Origin: Rubellimicrobium thermophilum DSM 16684
GTDB taxonomy: Bacteria; Pseudomonadota; Alphaproteobacteria; Rhodobacterales; Rhodobacteraceae
Length of the DNA stretch: 64,000 nt
Direction of reading: 5' to 3'
Assembly: GCF_000442315.1 (NCBI RefSeq)
Contig: NZ_KE557320.1
Location: 66,380 to 130,379, forward strand
Below are positions 11,436 through 20,283 of the stretch, one piece after another. Position 1 is the stretch's first letter. The number at the start of each line of letters is the position of its first letter. Both the position numbers and the translations under genes were made by a program. The notes beneath the pieces are model-generated. The model was not told the DNA's origin. It worked only from the letters and a program-made list of their open reading frames with translations, and did not search any database.

Positions 11436-13051
11436 ATGCGGTTCTATGCATGGCTGTCGCGGGCGCGCTGGCTCAACTATCGGGCCAAGATCATGGTCAT
11501 GGCCTTTGCCGGCACGCATGTGCCGCTGATCGCCCTGGCCGGCAGTTATGCCGCGCGCGGCGCGACAAGCCGGGGCGAGGTGATCTGGGCGCTGGGCGTG
11601 GCGCTGGCGGCGACGCTGGCCGGGACGGCGGCGACGCTGTGGGTGCTCGACCGGCTGCTGCAGCCGGTGATCGCCACCTCGCGCGCCTTGCGCCGCTATC
11701 GCGAAGCACGAGTTCTTCCCGATCTGCCCACGGACTTCGCGGACGAGGCGGGAACCCTGATGGCGGATGCCCAGCGCACGGTGACCCAGCTCGATGCGGC
11801 GCTCCTGCGGCTGGAACGGCTGGACGAGGCGACAGGCCTTCTCAACCGCACGGCCTTCCTGGCCGAGGCGGAAGGGCCGCTCTGTGTGTTGCGGCTCGGG
11901 AACTTCTCTGCGCTGGCTGAGAGTTTCGATCGCGCCACCGCCACGCAGGCCCTCGGCGAACTGGCCGCGCGCGTGGCGCGGCATCTGGGACCGGATGCCC
12001 TGCTGGCCCGGGTCGGGGACGGGGACCTGGCTTTCTGCCTGCCCGAAGGGGGGGCGAGGCGGTGCGCCACCTGGTGACGGATCTGTCGGCCCCGATCGCC
12101 CTGGGCCCGGCGCGCGTGACGCCGGTGCTGGCGGCTGGGTTCGCCGAGGCGGCCGCGGAGGGATCGGCCGCGACGCTCGACAATGCGGTGGCGGCGGCGG
12201 CGCTGGCCGCCGAAGGGCGCGGCGAAGGCGGGCCCGTCGCGGCCCACAGCCCCGCCGAGCGCGAAAGACTGCGCGACCGCTTCCTGATGGAACAGGATCT
12301 GCGCGCGGCCCTGCAGAGCGGCGGGTTCCAGCTTCACTTCCAGCCCGTGCAGGACATCCGTCGCGGCGGCTGGGCCGGGGCTGAGGCCCTCATCCGCTGG
12401 CACAGCCCCAGCCGCGGCATGGTGCCGCCGGGGGTCTTCATCCCGGTGGCCGAAGCGGCCGGCCTGATCGAACCCATCGGCCTGTGGGTTCTGCGCGAGG
12501 CCTGCCGCGAGGTTGCTCATTGGGCTCCGGGCATGCGGGTTGCCGTCAACCTTTCGGCGCGGCAGTTCCTGGACGAGAGCCTGCCCCGGCATGTGGCCGA
12601 AGCCGTGCAGGCCGCCGGTATCTCGCCCGAGCGGCTCGAGATCGAGCTGACCGAGTCGGTCGCCACCACCGATCACGATCATGCCCGCCGCACCTTCGGA
12701 CGGCTGCGGGACATGGGCGTGTCCATCGCCATCGACGATTTCGGGACGGGCTATGCCTCGATGAGCGTGCTGCGCAAGCTTCCCTTCGACAAGCTCAAGA
12801 TCGACCGGGAATTCGTCACCGATGTGCATCGCAAGCCCCACAGCCAGGCGATCTGTGCCGCGATGCTGGCGCTGGGACGGGGTCTGGATCTGTCGATCCT
12901 GGCCGAGGGAACGGAAACGCCCGAGGAGGTGGACTGGCTGGTCCAGCAAGGCTGCACGCTGTTCCAGGGCTACTACTTTTCGCGCCCGCTGCCGGCCCCG
13001 GTGCTGCGCGAGCGGATGCGGATGGAGGCGCCGCTGCGGGCGGCGTCCTGA
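11436..13051 (+). CDS. GGDEF/EAL c-di-GMP signalling protein, one frameshift
   Basis: A membrane-anchored signalling protein of about 538 residues. Two N-terminal hydrophobic segments at about 20-70 are followed by a linker and a short degenerate GGDEF domain (GDGDLAF in place of GGDEF, so probably not a cyclase). The C-terminal EAL domain looks active: EALIRW, the metal and catalytic motifs NLSARQF, ELTES, IDDFGTGYASMSVL and KIDREFV, and AEGTETPEEVDWL. It probably hydrolyses c-di-GMP. The frame breaks at a G run (12048-12054, seven G where eight would keep the frame), and the downstream half continues in the next frame. The start MRFYAWLSRARWLNYRAKI is shared by related Rhodobacterales proteins. 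Confidence 0.88.
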
Positions 13052-13058
13052 TCCGGAT

Positions 13059-13715
13059 CTAGGGCGGATCGGGGAAATGGCGCGCAAAGCTCTGCCGCAG
13101 GGCGAGATCGAGATCGCCCATCGTCACCGGCAGCCCGAGATCCACGAGGCTCGTGACCCCGTGATCGCGGATGCCGCAGGGCACGATGCCGTCGAAATGG
13201 GACAGGTCCGGCTCCACATTCACCGCCAGGCCATGCAGGCTGACCCAGCGTTTCAGGCGCACGCCGATGGCGGCGATCTTGTCCTCGCGCGGGGTTCCAT
13301 CGGGATTCGGCGCCCTGTCCGGCCGCAGGACCCAGATTCCGACGCGCCCCTCGCGCCGTTCTCCGCGGATGCCGAATTCGGCCAGCGCGTCGATCACCCA
13401 GGCTTCGAGCGCGCGGACGAAGGCCCGCACGTCGCGGCCGCGCCGGTTCAGATCGAGAAGGACATAGACGACACGCTGGCCGGGGCCGTGATAGGTGAAC
13501 TGTCCGCCCCGGCGGGTGGGAAAGACCGGAAAACGGCCGGGATCGCGCAGATCCGCCGGCCGGGCCGAGGTGCCGGCGGTATAGAGGGGGGGGTGCTCGA
13601 GCAGCCAGACCGCCTCGGCCGCCGCCCCCCGCGCGATGGCCTCGGCACGCGCCTCCATCCAGGCGACTGCCTCGGGATAGGGCACCGGTTCGCGGCTCTC
13701 GATCCATTCGACCAT
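13059..13715 (-). CDS. lipB: Octanoyl-(acyl-carrier-protein) transferase
   Basis: LipB moves octanoyl from ACP to the lipoyl domains of pyruvate and 2-oxoglutarate dehydrogenase, the first step of de novo lipoate attachment. The acyl-transfer motif [15 protein letters not shown] is at about residues 73-87, and the Lys of [13 protein letters not shown] and Cys of GIVPCGI form the catalytic pair. The ATG at 13715 ([13 protein letters not shown]) gives 218 residues and the typical Rhodobacterales N-terminus; an in-frame ATG at 13790 would add 25 unconserved residues. It is divergent from tRNA-Leu. Confidence 0.95.
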   Translation of the reverse strand: MVEWIESREPVPYPEAVAWMEARAEAIARGAAAEAVWLLEHPPLYTAGTSARPADLRDPGRFPVFPTRRGGQFTYHGPGQRVVYVLLDLNRRGRDVRAFVRALEAWVIDALAEFGIRGERREGRVGIWVLRPDRAPNPDGTPREDKIAAIGVRLKRWVSLHGLAVNVEPDLSHFDGIVPCGIRDHGVTSLVDLGLPVTMGDLDLALRQSFARHFPDPP

Positions 13716-13824
13716 GGGCCTGTCATGGGCCTTCGGGGCGTCCCTGTCAAAGCGGAGGGAAAATCCCCTGCTGGCCCCTTGCGCCGCCATGCGCCCCCCT
13801 CTATACGCCCCTTCGCCAGTCAGT

Positions 13825-13911
13825 GCGGTTGTGGCGGAACTGGTAGACGCGCAGCGTTGAGGTCGCTGTGGGGTAACACCCGTGGAGGTTCGAGTCCTCT
13901 CAACCGCACCA
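13825..13911 (+). tRNA. tRNA-Leu, anticodon GAG
   Basis: An 87-base class II tRNA. The acceptor stem GCGGTTG pairs with CAACCGC and is followed by an encoded ACCA. The D-arm includes GGTAGACGC. The anticodon stem CAGCG/CGCTG encloses the loop TTGAGGT, giving anticodon GAG for CUC and CUU leucine codons. The long variable arm TGTGGGGTAACACCCG and the T-arm GGTTCGAGTCC are present. CUC is one of the commonest leucine codons in this GC-rich DNA. The gene stands alone. Confidence 0.97.
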
Positions 13912-13920
13912 TCGGTCCCC

Positions 13921-13948
13921 GTCGGGGGCTGATCGTCGGGGGCTGATC
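13921..13948. repeat. Two tandem copies of a 14-base unit
   Basis: GTCGGGGGCTGATC occurs twice in direct tandem, nine bases after the tRNA-Leu CCA end. It could be a local slippage duplication in the tRNA trailer. No function is evident. Confidence 0.7.
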
Positions 13949-14079
13949 CCTGTCCCGATCGCCTCCCTGTCCTGATCGCCGTGCGGATATCGGCCGCCTG
14001 AGGGTTCGGGCATCTCGGCAGTCGTTTGCGGTCTTCCCGGAATCCGACTCTCAGGAGTCCAGCCGTTTCAGGGCAGGAT

Positions 14080-15087
14080 TCAGGTCAGACGCGCGCGCTG
14101 CTCCCGGGGGGACAGGCCGAACTGCGCCCGGAAGGCGCGCGCGAAATGCGAGGTGGAGGTGAAGCCGCTCGCCATCGCGATTTCGGACAGGGGCTGTTCG
14201 CTCTGGAGGATCAGGTTGCGCGCCCGCTGAAGCCGCAATTCCATCGCATAGCGCCGCGGCGATGTGCCCAGATGGCGCCTGAAGAGCCTCTCCAGATGGC
14301 GTGTCGAGACCCCGAGCGCCGCGGCCACCTCGCGCGGGCGGGGGGGGTCCTCGATCTTTGTCTCGAACAGGCGGACAGCCTGCAGCAGCAGCGGATTGCG
14401 GATGCCATGCCGCGCCCGGAGCGAGACGCGCTGCTGCGCGCTGCCCTCGCGCACCGCATTGTGGAGCATCTGGTCGGCCACCTCGGTGGCCAGATCCTCG
14501 CCATGATCCCGGCCGATCAGATGCAGCATCAGATCGGCCGCGGCCGTGCCGCCGGCGGCGGTGAGGATGCGCGGCCCTGCGACGAAGACCGAAGGGACCA
14601 CCCGCACCGCCGGAAAGCGTTCGCGCATCAGATCGTGCCAGGCCCAGTGAAGGGCCACCTCCTCGCCGTCGAGCAGCCCGGCCTCGGCCAGAAGGAGGGG
14701 GCCGGAACAGATCGCCCCGGCCAGACGGCCATGGGCCCTTTCCCGGCGCAGGAAGGCGAGGATGTCCGCGGTGATTCGCTGCTCGGCCCGCAGGCCGGCG
14801 ATGACGAAGAGCCTCTCATCCCGTTCGAGCGGGCCAAGACCGCGATCCACCCGCGTCAGAAGGCCGTTCGAGCTGCGGGCCTCGGTTCCGCCGCGCGAGA
14901 GCAGCGACCAGCGGTAGAGATCGCGCCCCGCCACGAGATTGGCGATGCGCAGCGGCTCGATCGCGCAGGAGAAGGCCAGATGGGTGAAATCCTCGATCAG
15001 CAGGAAGGCGAAGCGGGCCGGAGAGACGGCCGGAGAGGGCTGCGCCTGCGGGACCGGGCCGGAGCGGGAGGGAGCCAAGGCAGGCAT
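14080..15087 (-). CDS. GlxA-type AraC-family regulator (DJ-1/PfpI sensor)
   Basis: A 335-residue regulator. Residues 25-190 form a DJ-1/PfpI-like class I amidotransferase sensor domain ([39 protein letters not shown]). Residues 225-330 are a double helix-turn-helix AraC domain ([47 protein letters not shown]). Characterised relatives such as GbdR and CdhR sense glycine betaine and carnitine, which fits the betaine-type island next door. It is divergent from the PotD-like gene, with direct repeats at 15122-15139 between them. Control of the island by a quaternary-amine ligand is an inference. Confidence 0.88.
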   Translation of the reverse strand: MPALAPSRSGPVPQAQPSPAVSPARFAFLLIEDFTHLAFSCAIEPLRIANLVAGRDLYRWSLLSRGGTEARSSNGLLTRVDRGLGPLERDERLFVIAGLRAEQRITADILAFLRRERAHGRLAGAICSGPLLLAEAGLLDGEEVALHWAWHDLMRERFPAVRVVPSVFVAGPRILTAAGGTAAADLMLHLIGRDHGEDLATEVADQMLHNAVREGSAQQRVSLRARHGIRNPLLLQAVRLFETKIEDPPRPREVAAALGVSTRHLERLFRRHLGTSPRRYAMELRLQRARNLILQSEQPLSEIAMASGFTSTSHFARAFRAQFGLSPREQRARLT

Positions 15088-15121
15088 GGCTGGTCACCAG
15101 TGAAGACAGAGATCCATCTTC

Positions 15122-15139
15122 ATTGTAGACTTATTGTAG
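15122..15139. promoter_or_regulatory. ATTGTAG direct repeats in the divergent regulator/island promoter
   Basis: ATTGTAG at 15122-15128 and again at 15133-15139, about one helical turn apart, in the AT-richer gap between the AraC-family gene and the binding-protein gene. AraC-family proteins with two helix-turn-helices usually read such direct half-sites. The assignment to this regulator is an inference. Confidence 0.45.
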
Positions 15140-15213
15140 GATTTGTGCCAAGTCATGAATGGCGCCGGAAGGCGCCGGCCGGTCACGGCCGAGATCGGAC
15201 AGGGAGAGATGCG

Positions 15214-16347
15214 ATGACCATGACGCGCCTGGCGGCCGGTGCCGCCCTGGCCCTTGCAGCGGGCCCCCTCTTTGCCCAGGAGGCGGAACTGCCGCCCTGC
15301 GAAAACTGTGCCGGCAGCATGGTGATCATGTCCTGGGGCGGGGCCTATCAGGCCGCCCAGCTTGCTGCCTATGTGCAGCCCTATATCGACGCCACCGGCG
15401 TCACCGTCACCTGGGACGAATCCTCGGGTCAGGCTGTCGCCAAGCTGCGCGCCATGAGCGAGACGGGCAATGTCACCGCCGATGTGGTGGATGTGCTGGC
15501 CACCGATGCCATCCGCCTGTGCGATGACGGGCTGGTGATGGAGATCGATTACGACGAGATGCTCGATCCCGGCATCGACGGCACGCCGCCGGCCGAGGAT
15601 TTCGGCGACAATGCCGTCTCCGAATGCTTTGTGCCCACCAATGCCTATTCCACCACCTTCGCCTATCGCACCGATGTGGCCGAATGGAACGGCGCCGTTC
15701 CCGACGACATCTGCGATATCTTCGACCTCGAGGCCTTCCCCGGCCGGCGTGCGCTCGAGCGCAATCCCATCAACAATTTCGAATGGGCGCTGATCTGCGA
15801 CGGCGTGCCTGCCGAGGAGGTCTATGATGTGCTCTCCACGCCGGAGGGCGTCGATCGCGCGCTGGCCAAGCTCGACACGATCCGCGACAGCGTGATCTGG
15901 TGGACCGCCGGGGCCGAGACGCCCCAGCTCCTCGCCGATGGCGAGGTCGTGATCGGTTCGGGCTACAACGGGCGCCTGTTCTCGCTCATCGAGGAGCAGG
16001 GCGCGCCGGTTGCCATGCTCTGGGACTATGAGGTGCTCGATCTCGACGGCTTCGTGATCCCCAACGGCCTGCCCGAGGACCGGTTGAACCGGGCGCTGCA
16101 TTTCCTGCGCTTTGCCACCGGCTCGCAGAGCCTGGCCAATCTGACGCGCTACATCTCCTACGGGCCGACGCGGGCGTCTTCGCTTCCGCTGGTGGGCACG
16201 CATGAGACGCTGGGCATCGAGATGGCCCCCCACACGCCGGGCAACCCCGCCAACAATGGCGGCCGGTCCTTCCTGTTCAACTACAGCTGGTGGGCCGATC
16301 ATCGCGACGAGCTCGACGCGCGGTTCCAGTCCTGGCTGGCCCGGTAA
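15214..16347 (+). CDS. PotD-like ABC transporter substrate-binding protein
   Basis: A 377-residue periplasmic binding protein of the spermidine/putrescine family (COG0687). A signal peptide (MTRLAAGAALALAAGPLFAQ) precedes SMVIMSWGGAYQAAQLAAYVQPY, the usual start of the first lobe. Two cysteines after the cleavage site (CENC) are unusual and could form a disulfide. It has a normal RBS (AGGGAGAG) and is the first gene of the plus-strand island. Its permeases and ATPase are not adjacent. This family also carries betaines, other quaternary amines and opines, so the ligand is open; a (hydroxy)proline betaine would fit. Confidence 0.88.
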   Translation: MTMTRLAAGAALALAAGPLFAQEAELPPCENCAGSMVIMSWGGAYQAAQLAAYVQPYIDATGVTVTWDESSGQAVAKLRAMSETGNVTADVVDVLATDAIRLCDDGLVMEIDYDEMLDPGIDGTPPAEDFGDNAVSECFVPTNAYSTTFAYRTDVAEWNGAVPDDICDIFDLEAFPGRRALERNPINNFEWALICDGVPAEEVYDVLSTPEGVDRALAKLDTIRDSVIWWTAGAETPQLLADGEVVIGSGYNGRLFSLIEEQGAPVAMLWDYEVLDLDGFVIPNGLPEDRLNRALHFLRFATGSQSLANLTRYISYGPTRASSLPLVGTHETLGIEMAPHTPGNPANNGGRSFLFNYSWWADHRDELDARFQSWLAR

Positions 16348-16412
16348 GGCCCCGGATGACCGTCTCGGGCGGGGCCCCCGGCGGCCCCGCCTCCATCCCG
16401 AGGGACACCGAC

Positions 16413-17127
16413 ATGGCCGATGCCAGCCCCAGCCGAAAGGCCCATTGCGCCGCCGATCTGCGCCGGCGCATCCTGATCCTCGACATCGAGCCGGGCAGCC
16501 TTCTCGACGAGACGGAGCTGGCCGCGGCCTATGGCCTTTCCCGTCCGCCGCTGCGCGAGGTGCTGCGCCAGCTTGCGGGAGAGGGTTATGTCGTTCTGCG
16601 CGACAACCGCCCCGCACAGGTGGCGCCCATGTCGCACAAGACGCTGCGCAACTTCTTTGTCGCCGCGCCGATGATCTATGCCGCCGTCAGCCGGCTGGCC
16701 GCCCCATCATGCGACGCCGGCACAGCTGATGCGCCTGAAGGATACCCAGACCCTGTTCCGCGCTGCCATCCGGAACGGCGACAGGGTGGAGCGGGCGCTG
16801 CTCAACGAACGCTTCCACGCGATCATCGGAGAGATGGCCGACAACGAATATCTGATGCCGTCGCTGCGGCGGCTGCTGATCGATCATACCCGGATCGGGA
16901 TGACCTTCTACGATCCGCACAATCGCATGCTGGCGGCCCAGCGCGAGGAGGCCGCCGACCAGCACGACCGGTTCATCGCCCTGATCGAGGCCGGCGATGC
17001 CGACGGGGCCGCCGCCCTGGCCCTGGCCCATTGGGAGCTGTCGCGCAGCGCCCTCGAAAGCTTCGTCATGCCCGCGAGCCTCGAGATTCCGCTGGGCGCC
17101 ACCCCCGCGCCGAGGGCCATGGCATGA
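16413..17127 (+). CDS. GntR/FCD regulator (HypR-like), one frameshift
   Basis: A reconstructed regulator of about 237 residues. The winged helix is ETELAAAYGLSRPPLREVLRQLAGEGYV, and the FCD domain (LNERFHAIIGEMADNEYLMPSL, ADQHDRFIALIEAGDADGAAALALAHWE) continues in another frame. The switch is at the C run 16702-16705; removing one C joins the halves. Its stop overlaps the next ATG (ATGA at 17124), so it is in one operon with the HypD-like gene. In Sinorhizobium the hydroxyproline genes are also controlled by a GntR repressor, which supports the same role here by analogy. Confidence 0.82.
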
Positions 17128-18035
17128 GATTCGACGGCATCTGGACCCCCGTCATCACGCCCCATCGCGAGGACGGCGCGATCGACCGCGACGCCCTTGT
17201 CGCGCAGATGGAATACCTGATCGCGCAGGGTGTCCACGGGATCATCAGCGGCGGGTCCACGGGCGAATACTATGCCCAGTCGATGGAGGAGCGCCGCGCG
17301 ATGGCGAGCCTCGCCCGCGAGGTCACGCAGGGGCGCGTGCCGCTGATGGTCGGCACCGTGGCGATCAGGCTCGAGGACTCGATCGCCATGGCCGAACATG
17401 CCGCCCGCATCGGGGCCGATGCGATCCTCGTGGGCAGCCCGCCCTATGCAGTGCCGACCGAACGCGAGAACGCCCTGAACGCGCTGGCCATCGACCGCGC
17501 CTGCGGCCTGCCGATCATGCTGTATAACTACCCCGGCCGCATGGGCGTGACCATGGGCGAGGAATTCCTGGATCGCGTGGGCCGGTCCCGCAACTTCTGC
17601 GCCATCAAGGAAAGCTCGGGCGACATCAACCGCCTCCATCTTCTGGCCCGCGACTACCCGCATATCCAGATGTCCTGCGGCATGGACGACCAGGCGCTGG
17701 AATTCTTCGCCTGGGGCGCGCGGTCGTGGGTCTGTGGCGGGTCGAACATCCTGCCGGCCGAGCACATCGCGCTGTGGAAGGCCTGCGCCGTCGAGGGCGA
17801 TTTCGCCAAGGGCCGCCGGATCATGTCGGCCCTGATGCCGCTGATGCGGGTGCTGGAACAGGGCGGCAAGTTCATCCAGTGCATCAAGCACGGCTGCGAG
17901 ATGATGGGCCGATATGCCGGCCCGCCGCGCCCGCCGCTCAAACCCCTGAACAAGGACGAGAAGCGCGAGCTGGAACAGGTCGTGCGCGTCCTGAGGACCA
18001 CCATCGCACGGATCGAGGCGGAGCACGGCCGATGA
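17124..18035 (+). CDS. DHDPS-family lyase, probable pyrroline-4-hydroxy-2-carboxylate deaminase (HypD-like)
   Basis: A 303-residue class I aldolase/lyase of the dihydrodipicolinate-synthase fold. The Schiff-base lysine is in FCAIKESSGD, the catalytic Tyr in MLYNYPGR, and the substrate loop in GGSTGEYYAQS. It is not a plausible DapA in this context. Together with an aldehyde dehydrogenase, FAD oxidoreductase and proline-racemase-family enzyme it matches the bacterial trans-4-hydroxyproline pathway, where HypD converts pyrroline-4-hydroxy-2-carboxylate to 2-oxoglutarate semialdehyde. ATGA overlaps link it to both neighbours. The family has many substrates, so the exact reaction is inferred from context. 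Confidence 0.85.
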   Translation: MRFDGIWTPVITPHREDGAIDRDALVAQMEYLIAQGVHGIISGGSTGEYYAQSMEERRAMASLAREVTQGRVPLMVGTVAIRLEDSIAMAEHAARIGADAILVGSPPYAVPTERENALNALAIDRACGLPIMLYNYPGRMGVTMGEEFLDRVGRSRNFCAIKESSGDINRLHLLARDYPHIQMSCGMDDQALEFFAWGARSWVCGGSNILPAEHIALWKACAVEGDFAKGRRIMSALMPLMRVLEQGGKFIQCIKHGCEMMGRYAGPPRPPLKPLNKDEKRELEQVVRVLRTTIARIEAEHGR

Positions 18036-19525
18036 CCCTGCTGACCCATGACGAATACAAGGCCATCGCCGCCTCGCTCACCTTCCCGACCACCGCCTTC
18101 ATCGACGGCCGTTTCCGCCCGGCGATCTCGGGCCGCACCTTCGACACCGTGAACCCCGCCACCGGCGAGGTGCTGGCCCAGGTCGCCGCCTGCGGGACCG
18201 AGGACGTGGACCTGGCCGTCGCCAAGGCCCGCGACGCCTTCGAGGACGGCCGCTGGTCGCGCCTGCCCCCGCGGGAGCGGAAGGAAACGCTCATCCGATT
18301 GGCGAAGCTGGTGAAGCGCAATGCCCGCGAACTCGCGGTGCTGGAAAGCCTCGATTCCGGCAAGACGATCCACGACTGCGAGACCGTGGACCTGCCCGAG
18401 ACGATCCACTGCCTGATCTGGCATGCGGAACTCATCGACAAGCTCTACGACCACGTCGCCCCGGCCTCGGACGACCATATCGCCCTGATCGTCCGCGAGC
18501 CGGTGGGTGTGGTGGGCCTGGTCCTGCCCTGGAACTTCCCGCTGCTGATGCTGGCCTGGAAGATCGGCCCGGCGCTGGCCGCGGGCTGTTCGGTCATCGT
18601 CAAGCCCGCCGAGGAAACCCCGCTGACCGCGCTGCGCCTGGCCGAACTCGCGCATGAGGCGGGCCTTCCGCCGGGTGTCCTCAACGTCCTTCCGGGCACC
18701 GGGCCCGAAGTGGGCGAGCCGATCGGGCGGCACATGGACATCGACGCGGTCTCCTTCACCGGCTCGACCGAGACCGGCCGCCGCTTCCTGCGCTATGCCG
18801 CCGAGTCGAACCTCAAGGAGGTCACGCTCGAGATGGGCGGCAAGAACCCCGCCGTGGTGCTGGACGATGCCGAGAATCTCGACCGCGTTGCGGCGCACAT
18901 CGTCAATGGCGCCTTCTGGAACGCAGGCCAGAACTGCTCGGCCTCCTCGCGCCTGATCGTGCAGAAGGGGGTGAAGGACGCCCTTCTGCAACGCATCCTG
19001 GCCCATGCCCGCGAATGGCCGGTGGGCGACCCGCTCGACCCGGTGAACCGGGTCGGCGCGCTGGTGTCGAAGGCGCATTTCGACAAGGTGTGCAGCTATC
19101 TGGAGACGGGCGCGAAGGTCATCCTCGGCGGCAGGGCCGAGAAGGGGTTTGTCGAACCCACGATCCTCGAGGTTGCGCGCGACAGCCGGCAGGCGCGGGA
19201 CGAGATCTTCGGCCCGGTCCTGTCGGTCCTGGCGGTGGAGAGCTTCGACGAGGCCATCGCGCTGGCCAACGCCACCGAATACGGCCTTGCCGCCAGTCTC
19301 TTCACCGGCAACGTCAAGCGCGCCCTGCGCGGGGCGCGGGCGATCCGGGCGGGCACGGTGACGGTGAACAGCTATGGCGAGGGCGATGCGACCACGCCCT
19401 TCGGCGGCTTCAGGGCCAGCGGATTCGGCGGGCGCGACAAGGGACGCGAGGCCCATGACCAGTATACCCGGATCAAAACGATCTGGGTGGACCTCGCCGA
19501 TGACGCGCCCGAGGCGGTGGACTGA
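18032..19525 (+). CDS. NAD(P)-dependent aldehyde dehydrogenase, probable 2-oxoglutarate semialdehyde dehydrogenase
   Basis: A 497-residue ALDH of the PuuC/gamma-glutamyl-aminobutanal-like branch. Cofactor and catalytic motifs are LPWNFPLLM, the Lys of VIVKPAEETPLTAL, FTGSTETGRRF, the Glu of TLEMGGKNPAVV and the nucleophile in NAGQNCSASSRL. EIFGPVLSV is near the C-terminus. It overlaps HypD by ATGA and the next ORF by TGATG, so it is in the same operon. In the hydroxyproline route this step makes 2-oxoglutarate. KdgD of the uronate island makes the same semialdehyde, and this is the only ALDH in the window. Confidence 0.88.
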   Translation: MTLLTHDEYKAIAASLTFPTTAFIDGRFRPAISGRTFDTVNPATGEVLAQVAACGTEDVDLAVAKARDAFEDGRWSRLPPRERKETLIRLAKLVKRNARELAVLESLDSGKTIHDCETVDLPETIHCLIWHAELIDKLYDHVAPASDDHIALIVREPVGVVGLVLPWNFPLLMLAWKIGPALAAGCSVIVKPAEETPLTALRLAELAHEAGLPPGVLNVLPGTGPEVGEPIGRHMDIDAVSFTGSTETGRRFLRYAAESNLKEVTLEMGGKNPAVVLDDAENLDRVAAHIVNGAFWNAGQNCSASSRLIVQKGVKDALLQRILAHAREWPVGDPLDPVNRVGALVSKAHFDKVCSYLETGAKVILGGRAEKGFVEPTILEVARDSRQARDEIFGPVLSVLAVESFDEAIALANATEYGLAASLFTGNVKRALRGARAIRAGTVTVNSYGEGDATTPFGGFRASGFGGRDKGREAHDQYTRIKTIWVDLADDAPEAVD

Positions 19526-20283
19526 TGCGCCTCGGGTTCCTCGGCACCGGAGAGATCGCCGCCGCGATGCTGCGCGGGCTCAAGGGGCAGGGGCATGACA
19601 TCCGGGTCTCGCCCCGCAACGCCGAGATGGCCCGCATCCTGGCCGCCGAGATGCCGGGCGTCCGCATCGCCCCGAACGAAGAGGTGGTGGCCGGGTCGGA
19701 GGTGGTGTTCCTCTGCCTCCTCGCCCGCGTGGCGTGGGAGGTGCTGCCGGGCCTGCCCTTCCGTGCGGATCACAAGGTGATCTCGGTCATGGTGGACGCG
19801 CCCCTGGCAAGGCTGCGCGCCGTCTGCGCCCCGGCGGCCGACATCGCCATCGCCATCCCGCTGCCCCCCATCGCGCAGGGCGGATGCCCGCTGCCGGTCT
19901 ATCCCGCCTCTCCGGTGCTCGAGACCCTCTACGGGGCGCGCAATCCCGTCCTGCCGCAACCCTCCGAGGCGGCGCTGGCCGCGCATCTGGGCGTTTCGGC
20001 GATCTGCGCGCCGATCCTCGATCAGCTTCTTGCGGCGGCCGACTGGCTGGCCGGCTTCACCGGCGATCCGCGCGCCGCCGAGGCCCATGTCGCCGCCATG
20101 ATCCGCGCCTATCTGCCCCAGCGGGCGCAAGGCGGGGACATGGCCGCCGCCCTGGCCGGGTTGTCCACCGAAGGCGGCCTCAACGCCACGCTGCGTGCGG
20201 CCATGCGCGGGGCGCGGGACGATCTGCGCCGGGGCCTCGACGGGTTCCGCGATCGGCTCGGCCTCCCGGAGGGCGGCGCATGA
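19525..20283 (+). CDS. ProC-like NAD(P)-dependent reductase
   Basis: A 252-residue Rossmann protein of the pyrroline-5-carboxylate reductase superfamily. GFLGTGEIAAAMLRGL is the nucleotide-binding motif at residues 4-19, and SEVVFLCLLARVAWEVL is the second strand region. The C-terminal helical domain (TEGGLNATLRAAMRGARDDLRRGLD) resembles the ProC dimerisation domain but is divergent. It is in the operon by TGATG and ATGA overlaps on both sides. In a proline-derivative pathway it could reduce a cyclic imine such as pyrroline-2-carboxylate or a hydroxylated form. That is an inference. Confidence 0.75.
   Translation: MRLGFLGTGEIAAAMLRGLKGQGHDIRVSPRNAEMARILAAEMPGVRIAPNEEVVAGSEVVFLCLLARVAWEVLPGLPFRADHKVISVMVDAPLARLRAVCAPAADIAIAIPLPPIAQGGCPLPVYPASPVLETLYGARNPVLPQPSEAALAAHLGVSAICAPILDQLLAAADWLAGFTGDPRAAEAHVAAMIRAYLPQRAQGGDMAAALAGLSTEGGLNATLRAAMRGARDDLRRGLDGFRDRLGLPEGGA

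Noticed and set aside
17124..18035. Dihydrodipicolinate synthase (dapA) as the name of the DHDPS-fold gene
   Set aside because: It sits in a coupled catabolic operon with ALDH, FAD oxidoreductase and proline-racemase-family genes, so a biosynthetic lysine role is unlikely.
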